A stretch of 52,602 bases of DNA from an uncultured Pseudomonadota bacterium (GTDB lineage: Bacteria > Pseudomonadota > Gammaproteobacteria > Steroidobacterales > Steroidobacteraceae). The stretch spans positions 1 through 52,602 of the forward strand of contig CAISDJ010000028.1 of assembly GCA_903884105.1 (NCBI GenBank), read 5' to 3'. The stretch's first letter is position 1. Every line of letters starts with the position of its first letter. The notes below the pieces were generated by a model. It was not told where the DNA came from, did no database searches, and worked only from the letters and a program-made list of their open reading frames with translations. The translations under genes were made by a program, and so were the position numbers. Below, in pieces: positions 16,697-25,654 of the stretch.

Positions 16697-17137
16697 ATGG
16701 CAGGCGAGTCTGCAGAGGCTTTTGAGCTCACGATTCTGAATACGGTGGAAGGGCTCCAAGAGGCCAGTGCCGGTGCGGAGGCATGGCTTGAACAACAGGG
16801 CTGCGATGCGGAATGCGGCATGTTGGTGAGTCTCGGCATCGAAGAACTCGTGACCAATTGCATCAAGTACGGCTACGACGATGCCGGCCAGCATTTCATC
16901 GGGCTGCGGATCGAGATCGTCGCGGGAATGCTAACGCTGGAAATCCGTGATGACGGCCACGCCTTTGATCCGCTGCAGGTACCACCGCCGGATCTGACCT
17001 TGAGCCTGGAAGAACGGCCTATCGGGGGTCTCGGACTGCACCTGCTGCGCGAAATGGCAGATGCGATGTCCTACGAACGGCGCAACGGGCACAACGTGGT
17101 AACACTGGGTAAGGCGATTGCCGGGCGCACGGGCTAG
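16697..17137 (+). CDS. RsbW-type serine kinase / anti-sigma factor
   Basis: A 146-residue GHKL ATPase of the SpoIIAB/RsbW class. Such proteins phosphorylate the STAS antagonist and, when the antagonist is unavailable, bind a sigma factor or another target. The N-box is EELVTNCIKYGY (residues about 50-61), G1 is DDGHAFDP and G2 is GGLGLHLLR. It lies 11 bases behind the PP2C response regulator and is presumably co-transcribed, giving a phosphatase/kinase pair around the same STAS substrate. No sigma-factor gene lies in the window, so the end target is unknown. It could be a sigma factor elsewhere or a non-sigma partner. Confidence 0.88.
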   Translation: MAGESAEAFELTILNTVEGLQEASAGAEAWLEQQGCDAECGMLVSLGIEELVTNCIKYGYDDAGQHFIGLRIEIVAGMLTLEIRDDGHAFDPLQVPPPDLTLSLEERPIGGLGLHLLREMADAMSYERRNGHNVVTLGKAIAGRTG

Positions 17138-17263
17138 TTCGCGGGCAGCGCGCGGATTCACGGCATTATCGGGACAACGTGGCGCAGTCCGCGCTGCTGT
17201 TGCCACGGCGAGAGGGCAGCGTGGCGGGAGTCCGCCAGTTCGCCTTCACTGGGCCACGTTTGG

Positions 17264-17292
17264 CTGGCAGATTTGGCTTGTTCGTTTATAAT
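17264..17292 (+). promoter_or_regulatory. Candidate sigma-70 promoter for the GPP34-STAS pair
   Basis: CTGGCA at 17264-17269 and TATAAT at 17287-17292 are separated by exactly 17 bases in the gap after the kinase gene. Transcription would begin near 17299, about 32 bases before the ATG at 17331. This suggests that the GPP34 and STAS genes have their own housekeeping promoter besides any read-through. Confidence 0.5.
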
Positions 17293-17330
17293 CGCGGCCG
17301 CTGGTGCTTTCCCTTGAGGTATTACTGCGC

Positions 17331-18053
17331 ATGGCTTCCAACCTTACCGATAAGACGCCAGACATAAGTCTGATCGAAGAGCTGTGCTTGCTGGCCATTG
17401 ACGACAATGGTGTGATTTCCCCGGTTACGTCCGACGCGGCTTTTGGCATGAGCATCGTGGGTGCCTGTCTCGTTGAGCTTTGCCTGCGCGGCCGCCTCGA
17501 CGCCGAGTTGCGCGAGATCGTGCCCGGGGCGCCGCCGCGGGCCGTGGTCTGGGTGATCGATCGTTCGCCGGTGGGAGAGCCCGCGCTCGATTACGTACTG
17601 AGTGAGATTGCCGCAGCTGATGTCACCCCGGTAGTCGATTGGACTTACCGCCTGGTGTCCGCCGCCCCCAACCTGCTTGGGATGGCACTGCAGAGGCTGC
17701 AGGCGCGCGGCATTATCGCGTTGCAGGAAAAGCTGATTCTGTGGGTGCTCAAGTCCAGACGTTATCCGGTAATCGATGGACGGGAGCTGCGCGAGGCCAA
17801 GTTGCGCATCGTGGATATTCTGATCGGCAATAGCGTTCCGACGCCGCACGATTCCGTGCTCATCGGATTGGCGCAGACCTCCGGAGTTCTGGCTCAGTTC
17901 TTCAGCGAGGGTGAACTGCGCAGGCTGCGGCCCAAGATCGACGAGGTCAGCAGTCTGGATATCGTCGCGAAGGAGGTTGATTGGGCCATCGGCGATGAAA
18001 TTCGGCGGCGGGCACAGGCTCTGGCGCTTGCTGCCGGTGCTTACATCGGTTAG
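17331..18053 (+). CDS. GPP34 (GOLPH3/Vps74-like) domain protein
   Basis: A 240-residue protein that I assign to the GPP34 family from its opening (ISLIEELCLLAIDDNGVI), the LVELCLRGRLDAE block, and the DRSPVGEPALDYVL and LQARGIIALQEK segments. In eukaryotes GOLPH3 binds phosphatidylinositol-4-phosphate on the Golgi. Bacterial members are common in Actinobacteria and their role is mostly unknown; membrane-lipid binding is plausible. ATG at 17331 follows GAGG at 17316-17319; a GTG at 17304 is an upstream alternative. The gene sits between the RsbW-type kinase and the STAS gene, 33 bases from the latter. It may therefore be the effector or partner of the switch, but that is inference. Confidence 0.75.
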   Translation: MASNLTDKTPDISLIEELCLLAIDDNGVISPVTSDAAFGMSIVGACLVELCLRGRLDAELREIVPGAPPRAVVWVIDRSPVGEPALDYVLSEIAAADVTPVVDWTYRLVSAAPNLLGMALQRLQARGIIALQEKLILWVLKSRRYPVIDGRELREAKLRIVDILIGNSVPTPHDSVLIGLAQTSGVLAQFFSEGELRRLRPKIDEVSSLDIVAKEVDWAIGDEIRRRAQALALAAGAYIG

Positions 18054-18086
18054 TAGAGTCAGGTGCCTTGAATATTGGGAGTTCAG

Positions 18087-18440
18087 GTGGATATATCTAT
18101 TGAGCAGCGCGTTGGGGTAGAGCTGGTGCGGATCGAGGGTAAGCTCGACTTTCAGGCTTCTATAGAGGCAACAGAGAAGTTGATGGCGGCACTGCAGTCG
18201 TCGCCACCGGGTGCGACCATGATCATCGACGCCTCTGCGCTGAGCTACGTCTCGAGTGCGGGTTTACGCACGTTGCTGACTCTGGCTAAGAGCGCGCAAA
18301 CTTCAGGGCGGTCGCTGGCAGTGGCTGCGGTTCAGCCATCGGTGCAGCAAGTGCTCGATATCAGCGGCCTGACCAAGGCAAATATCTTCACCCTGCATCC
18401 GACGGTCGACGCCGCGCTGCAGGCTGCCGGAGCGCCCTAG
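18087..18440 (+). CDS. Stand-alone STAS anti-sigma-factor antagonist
   Basis: A 117-residue single-domain STAS protein of the SpoIIAA/RsbV class. The phospho-site context is SYVSSAGLRTLLTL, with the expected serine present. The start is taken as GTG 18087 behind GGGAG at 18077-18081; TTG at 18075 is in frame too. It lies 33 bases after the GPP34 gene and closes the cluster. It is the most obvious substrate of both the kinase at 16697 and the PP2C phosphatase at 15513. When dephosphorylated it would sequester the kinase and free whatever the kinase holds. Confidence 0.88.
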   Translation: MDISIEQRVGVELVRIEGKLDFQASIEATEKLMAALQSSPPGATMIIDASALSYVSSAGLRTLLTLAKSAQTSGRSLAVAAVQPSVQQVLDISGLTKANIFTLHPTVDAALQAAGAP

Positions 18441-18459
18441 CCAACGCGGTCATGCTCCG

Positions 18460-18546
18460 CCGGTGCTGATGGCCGTTGACCCATGGGGTGGGCCAGGCGG
18501 CTTGAAAAGCGGCGGGTCGGTGGTTCGATTCCGATCCAGGCCACCA
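18460..18546 (+). pseudogene. Degraded tRNA-Ser-like remnant, possible old attachment site
   Basis: A stretch of about 87 bases, the length of a serine tRNA. It contains a TGATGGCCG box like positions 8-14, a CTTGAAAA anticodon-loop-like segment (UGA anticodon), a TTCGATT T-loop and an encoded CCACCA end. The stems do not pair properly: there is no 5' partner for the 3' CCAGGCC, and the T stem has mismatches. It is probably not a working tRNA. Immediately after the CCA lies an AT-rich stretch (18547-18570), as often seen at integration sites. Confidence 0.3.
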
Positions 18547-18780
18547 TTTAAATCAATGACTTAAGAAAAATAGATCGACTGCGGTCTCGGCCGGTATTGA
18601 TTTATGTGGGCACCCTGTAGGCAGCCATGATGGATGTCTTCGCTCCACCGCTGTACCCACCTCGTGGGCTTTGCTGCGCTGTTCGTGGCTAACTAAGCGG
18701 CTGACCGATTTGATCGGCTGAAAGCGCCCCTGCCATTTTCTGCTAGCACGACCCCCACCGTCTCCACCAAAAAGGAGAAA
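18547..18780. other. Non-coding stretch between STAS gene and queF
   Basis: No convincing gene is seen between the tRNA-like remnant and the terminator. The first 40 bases are AT-rich. Near 18757-18769 a CGTCTCCACCA string resembles the 3' end of a tRNA or tmRNA, but no matching 5' acceptor strand is found upstream. This could be scar DNA from a lost integrated element. Confidence 0.4.
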
Positions 18781-18782
18781 GG

Positions 18783-18806
18783 CCCGGGATACCCCGGGAC
18801 TTTTTG
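18783..18806 (+). terminator. Rho-independent terminator
   Basis: CCCGGG at 18783-18788 and CCCGGG at 18793-18798 form a 6-bp GC stem with a 4-base loop, followed by CTTTTT and a further T run. It would end transcripts arriving from the STAS side before queF. Confidence 0.7.
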
Positions 18807-18882
18807 CTTTTCGTCTCCGAGGATGGGGTGGCAACCCGCTTCGCGTAACCTCTATTCGCGAAACGCCCGCTACAATTCACCC

Positions 18883-19359
18883 ATGGCTACCCGCAAACGT
18901 CCTCCGCCCAAAACTGCCGCATTGACCCAGTTGGGCCATGCCACGGTGCTACCTGCATCACCTGATGTAGCACTTCTTGAAAGGGTCCCAAATCCTCATT
19001 CTGAAAAACAATATCTGGCACGATTCACGGTGCCTGAATTCACTTCCCTGTGCCCGATGACCGGGCAGCCAGACTTTGCACACCTCGTGATCGATTACGT
19101 GCCGGGCCGGTGGCTGGTCGAGAGCAAGTCGCTGAAGTTGTACCTGGGCTCGTTCCGCAATCACGGCGCTTTCCATGAAGACTGTACCGTCGCCATCGCG
19201 GACCGTCTGGTGAAGCTGCTCAAGCCCAGGTGGCTCAGGATCGGCGGCTACTGGTATCCGCGCGGCGGCATGCCCATCGATGTGTTCTGGCAGACCGGCA
19301 AACCTCCGGAAGGCGTGTGGATTCCGGAGCAGGGCGTGCCTGCCTATCGAGGCAGGTAG
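18883..19359 (+). CDS. queF: 7-cyano-7-deazaguanine reductase QueF
   Basis: A cytoplasmic enzyme that reduces preQ0 to preQ1 with NADPH in queuosine synthesis. It is 158 residues, the short single-domain (type I) form. Cys57 in [11 protein letters not shown] is the nucleophile that forms the thioimide with the nitrile; Asp64 in the same motif is the acid. [20 protein letters not shown] is the conserved substrate-binding signature. ATG at 18883 is preferred over the in-frame ATG 60 bases upstream, which would overlap the region before the expected leader and adds an atypical N-terminus. It is monocistronic, with ffs directly behind it. Confidence 0.95.
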   Translation: MATRKRPPPKTAALTQLGHATVLPASPDVALLERVPNPHSEKQYLARFTVPEFTSLCPMTGQPDFAHLVIDYVPGRWLVESKSLKLYLGSFRNHGAFHEDCTVAIADRLVKLLKPRWLRIGGYWYPRGGMPIDVFWQTGKPPEGVWIPEQGVPAYRGR

Positions 19360-19411
19360 CTGGTATAGTCCAGCGCCCTCAAAAGAGGCGCGGCCCCGAC
19401 CGTTTTATGGT

Positions 19412-19517
19412 GGCTCGTGCCGGTCCCTCCGCGACGATCAGCCGTGAACCCCGCCAGGCCCGGAAGGGAGCAACGGTAACGGTGATATCGGGCGCCGGAG
19501 GGGTGCCGGTACGGGCC
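19412..19517 (+). ncRNA. ffs: 4.5S signal recognition particle RNA
   Basis: The conserved SRP domain IV is visible at 19450-19477 (GCCAGGCCCGGAAGGGAGCA), including the GGAA tetraloop and the asymmetric AGCA loop that binds Ffh. The flanks 19412-19432 and 19494-19516 are complementary and form the long arm of the hairpin. The size of about 106 bases fits a gammaproteobacterial 4.5S RNA. A TATAGT box at 19364-19369 could be the -10 of its promoter, giving a short 5' leader that RNase P would remove. The ends are estimated from pairing. Confidence 0.9.
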
Positions 19518-19632
19518 GCCTCCTTGACGAGCAGCCCGGACGCCCGAGGGCTCGCGCTGGTACAGTGGGCGACAACAGAAATCCGGCTGTAGCCCAATCC
19601 CGCGGCAGCCCACGTTGGCAACCATAGAGTCT

Positions 19633-21216
<1,584 letters not shown>

Positions 21217-21291
21217 CGGTCATGTTCTTCGGCCGGAGCGCGGGCGGCCATTTGTACTCGGTCAAATTCAATCGTGGAGTCTGGAGCGGTC

Positions 21292-21615
21292 ATGAAAGGT
21301 GGAATCGGCAATCTGATGAAGCAGGCGCAGGCGATGCAGGCCAACATGCAGCGCGCCCAGGCGGAACTCGCGACCATGGAAGTGGGCGGCGAGTCCGGTG
21401 GTGGCATGGTCAAGGTGACCATGAACGGCAAGCATGAGGTCAGCCGTGTCTCAATCGATCCGAGCCTGAGTGGGGACGACAAGGACATGCTTGAGGACCT
21501 CATCGCTGCGGCCATCAACGACGCCGTGCGCAAGGTGGAGAGAACGACCCAGGAGAAGATGGGTGGCATGATGTCAGGCATGAACCTGCCTCCTGGCTTC
21601 AAGATGCCGTTCTGA
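21292..21615 (+). CDS. ybaB: YbaB/EbfC nucleoid-associated protein
   Basis: A 107-residue DNA-binding protein that forms a tweezer-shaped dimer. It shows the family opening ([18 protein letters not shown]), the central [14 protein letters not shown] and the C-terminal glycine/methionine-rich [16 protein letters not shown] at 21292 follows GGAG at 21283-21286. The position between dnaX and recR is the standard one and suggests a role in recombination or replication-linked nucleoid structure. The C-terminus is normal. Confidence 0.95.
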   Translation: MKGGIGNLMKQAQAMQANMQRAQAELATMEVGGESGGGMVKVTMNGKHEVSRVSIDPSLSGDDKDMLEDLIAAAINDAVRKVERTTQEKMGGMMSGMNLPPGFKMPF

Positions 21616-21638
21616 CCAGGGCGGCCTGACCCTCTGCC

Positions 21639-22250
21639 ATGCTCTACCCACCGTCGCTGCTGCAGTTGATTGATGCATTGCGCTGCCTTCCCAGTGTCGG
21701 GCCCAAGTCCGCGCAGCGTATGGCGTTCCATCTGCTCGAACACAACCGGAACGGGGCGGCGACTCTGTCTGCCGCGCTGACTGCGGCAGTCAAGAGCGTG
21801 GGCAGCTGCCGGCGTTGCCGGATGTTCGCCGAACGCGAGCTGTGTCCTGTCTGCGAATCCCCGGCGCGGGATGGGGCTTTGCTGTGTGTCGTCGAGTCGC
21901 CTGCCGATGTGGCTGCAGTCGAGCACTCAGGCAGCTTTCGGGGTCGCTACTTCGTACTGATGGGGCATTTGTCGCCACTCGACGGCATCGGTCCTGAAGA
22001 GCTGGGATTGTCGCAGCTGGAAGGTTTGTTGCGCGAAGGCGGGATCAAGGAAGTGATCCTCGCCACCAATCCGACAGTGGAAGGCGATGCGACCGCGCAC
22101 TATGTGGCCGAGATCGCTGCGCGTAATCATGTCCGGGCGAGCCGCATCGCCCACGGCGTTCCTGTTGGCGGTGAACTCGAATACGTCGATGGAGGCACGC
22201 TGGCTCACGCGCTTGCGGGGCGGCACACATTGTCCGGCGACGTGACCTAG
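21639..22250 (+). CDS. recR: Recombination mediator protein RecR
   Basis: A 203-residue partner of RecF and RecO in loading RecA at gaps. A helix-hairpin-helix covers residues about 10-35 ([17 protein letters not shown]). A four-cysteine zinc finger is at about 57-72 (CRRCRMF, CPVC). The Toprim domain begins with [14 protein letters not shown], and the Walker-B-like [14 protein letters not shown] follows. The TAG stop lies inside an inverted repeat shared with the stop of the convergent rsgA gene. It is last in the dnaX-ybaB-recR unit. Confidence 0.96.
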   Translation: MLYPPSLLQLIDALRCLPSVGPKSAQRMAFHLLEHNRNGAATLSAALTAAVKSVGSCRRCRMFAERELCPVCESPARDGALLCVVESPADVAAVEHSGSFRGRYFVLMGHLSPLDGIGPEELGLSQLEGLLREGGIKEVILATNPTVEGDATAHYVAEIAARNHVRASRIAHGVPVGGELEYVDGGTLAHALAGRHTLSGDVT

Positions 22251-22341
22251 GGAACCGCCAGTACACGGCGGTCGATTGTGCCTCGCCCTGCACGAAATGG
22301 GTCGCCGTCGCGGCCGTGAAACCTGTGCAGAGGTTCCCTAG
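22247..22341. repeat. Inverted repeat enclosing the recR-rsgA convergent junction
   Basis: CTAGGGAACC at 22247-22256 is perfectly complementary to GGTTCCCTAG at 22332-22341. Each arm contains the stop codon of the flanking gene. Inside lies a small hairpin (CCGCC/GGCGG, 22255-22271). There is no T tract, so it is not a standard intrinsic terminator, but it could fold as a bidirectional 3' structure. Confidence 0.6.
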
Positions 22342-23273
22342 CGAGGCCTTTCGTGCGACGGCTGTAGCTGCCGAAGCAGGTTGACGAGGCGGCGGTAGCC
22401 TTCGAATCGCCGACGGGAAATCGTGCCGTCTTCGACCGCGGCCTGTACCGCGCAGTCTGGTTCACGCAGGTGCAGGCAGTTGTTGAAGCGACAACCGGGC
22501 GCGGCCGCCCGAATCTCGGGCCAGCCCATTTGCACCATGGCTTCAGGCACTGGCGCCGGCGCGAAGTCCCGAACACCCGGAGAATCAACCAGTTCACCGC
22601 CGCCCGGAAGAGGCAGCAGGGAGGCCGCCACCGTGGTATGCGTGCCTTCGCCCGTGGAGGCCGAGAGTGCACGAGTAGGCCGGATGGATGCGGGAACCAG
22701 CGCATTGCACAAAGTCGATTTTCCCACGCCGGATTGGCCCACCAGCAGTGCCACTTCGTTGCGCAACAGCTCCCGCAGTTCGTCGAGTCCGTCGCCAGCG
22801 AGAGCTGACAGCCAGACCACCGGATAACCTGCACGCTTGTACTCGTCTGCAATGGCCGCGGACAGGTTGCTGGCGCCCTTTATGTCTGCCTTGTTGATCA
22901 GGACCGCTCCCTTCACGCCGGCGTATTCGGCGCCAGCGAGATAGCGATCGATCATGTACAAGTCCGGCTCTGGCTCAGGCGCCAACATGATGGCGACCAG
23001 CGTGACGTTTGCGGCCAGCGGTTCGGTGCGGCCACGATTGTCCGTGCGTGCAATGACTGTCGATCGCGGCTCAACGACGGTGACCTGCCACTCGTCGCTG
23101 CCCGCATCACGCCTGACCTGTACTCGGTCGCCGCAGACCACCTGCAGCCGTTTGCCGAAGAGCACTGCAGCGTGGCGTTCACCGGTCGCTGTTTCGACGA
23201 TGACGCGTCTTCCGTAACACTCGACGACACGGGCAGGAGAGCCGGCCGCCGCAGCGTTCTGGGCGCGAGTCAT
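22338..23273 (-). CDS. rsgA: Ribosome small-subunit GTPase RsgA
   Basis: A 311-residue circularly permuted GTPase that checks late 30S maturation. An N-terminal OB fold (residues about 12-75) precedes the GTPase. The G motifs run in the permuted order: G4 LINKADIKG, G1 GQSGVGKSTL, then G3 DSPGVRDF. A C-terminal zinc finger uses PGCRFNNCLHLREPDC. ATG at 23273 was chosen because it starts a normal-length protein; an open frame continues upstream but overlaps the protease gene and has no family similarity. The start overlaps the stop of the M48 protease by four bases (ATGA), so the two are translationally coupled. Confidence 0.95.
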   Translation of the reverse strand: MTRAQNAAAAGSPARVVECYGRRVIVETATGERHAAVLFGKRLQVVCGDRVQVRRDAGSDEWQVTVVEPRSTVIARTDNRGRTEPLAANVTLVAIMLAPEPEPDLYMIDRYLAGAEYAGVKGAVLINKADIKGASNLSAAIADEYKRAGYPVVWLSALAGDGLDELRELLRNEVALLVGQSGVGKSTLCNALVPASIRPTRALSASTGEGTHTTVAASLLPLPGGGELVDSPGVRDFAPAPVPEAMVQMGWPEIRAAAPGCRFNNCLHLREPDCAVQAAVEDGTISRRRFEGYRRLVNLLRQLQPSHERPR

Positions 23274-24532
23274 CGGGCCGCACCGGCCAGGGCTTTGAGT
23301 CGCGCGATGCGCGCCAGCGCAGGAGGGTGGGAGTAGTAAAACGAGGCGTACACCGGGTCCGGCGTCAGGGTTGTCGCGTTGTCCCGGTACAGCTTGACCA
23401 GGGCCTCCGCCAGTTCGAGCGGCGCAGACTGGGTACTCGCGAAGTGGTCCGCCTCGAACTCGTGACGGCGTGACCACCACGCACCGACGGGGGTCAGGAA
23501 GAACGTGACGACCGGCGTTGCCAGCATGAACAGCAGCAGGGCAGCGTGGCTGGAAGGTGTTGTGAGTCCAAGCGCGTGGAAAAACGTGGGCCAATGGGCA
23601 AGCTGGCCCAGGACGGCCAGTCCCGCAAAGCTCATCACGAGCGAAACCAGCAGGCGCTTGCGCACATGGCGCAGGCGGAAATGCCCGAGCTCATGCGCCA
23701 GCACCGCCTCGATCTCTTCGTGCTTCAGTCGTTCCACGAGGGTATCGAAGAAGACAATGCGCTTGTTGCGGCCAAGGCCGGTGAAATACGCATTCCCGTG
23801 GCTTGAGCGGCGCGATCCGTCCATCACGAACACACCCGTCGCCTTGAAACCGCAGCGGACCAGCAGCGCCTCCACGCGACTGCGGAGCGCTTCGTCGGCC
23901 AAGGGCTCGAACTTGTTGAACAGCGGTGCGATGAAGGTCGGCCAGCCCCAAGTGACCAGCAGCGTGAAGGCCACCCAGATGCACCAGGCCACGATCCACC
24001 ATGAGGTCCCCGCGTGTTCCATCAGCCACAGGATGGCGAGGAGCAGCGGTCCGCCCAGCAAGATGCCGAGCAGCAATCCCTTGAGCAGGTCGGCAAGGAA
24101 CAGCGCGGGCGTCATGCGATTGAATCCGAATCGACCCTCGATGCGAAACGTGCGCCAGATCGACAGTGGCAGGTCGATGATCGATATCAGCACAACGACG
24201 CTCGCAATTACCGCCGTACCGTGCCACAGGCTGCTCCAGCCTGCCCGGCCCCACAGGTCGTCGATCGCATCGATGCCCCCTCCAACGGTCAGCCCTAGCA
24301 GCACAGCAGTGCCGACCACAGTGTCTACGGAAGTCAGGCGCGCATGGGCCATCGTGAAGTCGGCAGCGCGCTGGTGATCCGCCAGAGTGATGGTTTGCGC
24401 GAAAGGAGCGGGGACCGACTCGCGGTGTGCGCGGACTGTGTCTACCTGGCGACCGAGGAGCCACTGCCGCGCCATTGCTCCTGCCAGGGCCAATGCGATG
24501 AACAGGAGGGTAAGGCCGTGCATGGCTCGCAT
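23270..24532 (-). CDS. M48-family CAAX-type membrane protease (Ste24-like)
   Basis: An inner-membrane zinc metallopeptidase of about 420 residues. The active site is in VLAHELGHFRLRH (HEXXH). The third zinc ligand is expected in EFEADHFAS near the C-terminal part. Several hydrophobic helices precede and follow the active site, as in Ste24/CaaX prenyl protease 1 homologues. WSRRHEFEADHFA is typical of the family. The start could be ATG 24532 or ATG 24523; neither has a good ribosome site. It is divergent from orn and coupled to rsgA, a pairing found in several gammaproteobacteria. The substrates are unknown; bacteria lack prenylated CAAX proteins, so quality control is likely. Confidence 0.9.
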   Translation of the reverse strand: MRAMHGLTLLFIALALAGAMARQWLLGRQVDTVRAHRESVPAPFAQTITLADHQRAADFTMAHARLTSVDTVVGTAVLLGLTVGGGIDAIDDLWGRAGWSSLWHGTAVIASVVVLISIIDLPLSIWRTFRIEGRFGFNRMTPALFLADLLKGLLLGILLGGPLLLAILWLMEHAGTSWWIVAWCIWVAFTLLVTWGWPTFIAPLFNKFEPLADEALRSRVEALLVRCGFKATGVFVMDGSRRSSHGNAYFTGLGRNKRIVFFDTLVERLKHEEIEAVLAHELGHFRLRHVRKRLLVSLVMSFAGLAVLGQLAHWPTFFHALGLTTPSSHAALLLFMLATPVVTFFLTPVGAWWSRRHEFEADHFASTQSAPLELAEALVKLYRDNATTLTPDPVYASFYYSHPPALARIARLKALAGAAR

Positions 24533-24640
24533 TCTAGCAAGCGCAGTCTCGAAACGGCCCAACTACCGACCGACGGGCGCAGTCAGTGCTGGTAGTCTAC
24601 GCAGCCAAGGCGCAGGACTTCAGCAAACAAGGGCAGGCAG

Positions 24641-25192
24641 ATGGGCACCCACGATCTTGACCGGTTGATTTGGATCGATCTTGAGATGACCGGACTCAAG
24701 ACGGACACGGACTTCATCATCGAGATTGCCACGATCGTGACCGACAGGGATCTGCAGACCCTAGCCGAAGGTCCGGTGCTCGCCATCCATCGTCCGGATG
24801 CCGTGTTGGATGGCATGGACGAGTGGAATACCCGCCAGCACGGTGGGTCGGGCCTCACGGCCCGTGTACGGGCCAGCAACGTTACCGTTGCCGCTGCGGA
24901 AGAGCAGACGATCGCTTTCCTGTCGCGCTGGGTCGAGGCCGGCGTATCACCGATGTGTGGCAACAGCATTTGCCAGGATCGCCGCTTCCTGGCGCGCGAG
25001 ATGCCCTTGCTGGAGCGCTACTTCCACTACCGCAACCTGGACGTCAGCACGCTCAAGGAACTGGCACGCCGCTGGGCCCCGCAAGTGCTCGAAGGGGTGC
25101 AGAAGAGTTCCGCGCATCTGGCGCTCGACGATATCCGTGATTCGATTCGCGAACTGGCGCACTACCGCCAGCATTTCCTGCGCTCGGTTTGA
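24641..25192 (+). CDS. orn: Oligoribonuclease
   Basis: A 183-residue 3'-5' exonuclease that degrades di-nucleotides to mononucleotides, including pGpG from cyclic-di-GMP turnover. It is a DEDDh enzyme. Exo I is [11 protein letters not shown] (residues about 9-19), Exo II lies around [13 protein letters not shown], and Exo III near the end is [17 protein letters not shown] at 24641 follows an AGGCAG site. It is divergent from the M48 protease gene and followed 12 bases later by the DUF1249 gene. Confidence 0.96.
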   Translation: MGTHDLDRLIWIDLEMTGLKTDTDFIIEIATIVTDRDLQTLAEGPVLAIHRPDAVLDGMDEWNTRQHGGSGLTARVRASNVTVAAAEEQTIAFLSRWVEAGVSPMCGNSICQDRRFLAREMPLLERYFHYRNLDVSTLKELARRWAPQVLEGVQKSSAHLALDDIRDSIRELAHYRQHFLRSV

Positions 25193-25204
25193 TATATTCG
25201 AGCC

Positions 25205-25654
25205 ATGATCACCGACAGTCTCTGCCCCGTCGCGTGGACTGCCCGACCCGGCAGTTTCGTCGGGTTGATGACGCTGTACGAGAGCAACTACGTACGCCTC
25301 GGCTGGCTCGTGCCGGATTTCGCGTCCGTAGAGGGTTCGCAGGTGTCGCGAGTGGCGGGGGACTGCCCACTCACCCTCAGGCTGGAGGAGCGCAGCCGTT
25401 ACACCACCACTCTGGCGCTTACCTACCTGTTCGATGACCCCGCTGGCGTGATTGCCGATCCCGATCTCGAAATCCGCATCTATCACGACGCGCGGCTCGC
25501 CGAAGTGAGGCGTTGTGCCCGTTGGCATCGCCATGAAGTCTTGAGTACGTTGCGGTCGGATTTGGGCCGGCAGCTGGGTGATCGCTGGCTGCGGAATGTG
25601 ATGCTCAACAAGTGGCTTGACTACTGCGTCGAGCGCGGCCACCGCTTTCAATGA
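25205..25654 (+). CDS. DUF1249 (YqiB-type) protein
   Basis: A 149-residue soluble protein that I assign to DUF1249 from LMTLYESNYVRLGWLVP at residues about 21-37, RYTTTLALTYLF and the C-terminal LNKWLDYCVERGHRF. Members are widespread in gammaproteobacteria and their function is not established; in E. coli yqiB lies by cpdA. Its end overlaps the following coiled-coil gene by four bases (ATGA). No signal peptide or membrane helix is visible. Confidence 0.78.
   Translation: MITDSLCPVAWTARPGSFVGLMTLYESNYVRLGWLVPDFASVEGSQVSRVAGDCPLTLRLEERSRYTTTLALTYLFDDPAGVIADPDLEIRIYHDARLAEVRRCARWHRHEVLSTLRSDLGRQLGDRWLRNVMLNKWLDYCVERGHRFQ

Noticed and set aside
18757-18769. Possible 3' end of a tmRNA (CGTCTCCACCA)
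   Set aside because: No GGAGACG or GGGGACG 5' acceptor strand, tag-peptide frame or T-arm was found in the preceding 350 bases.
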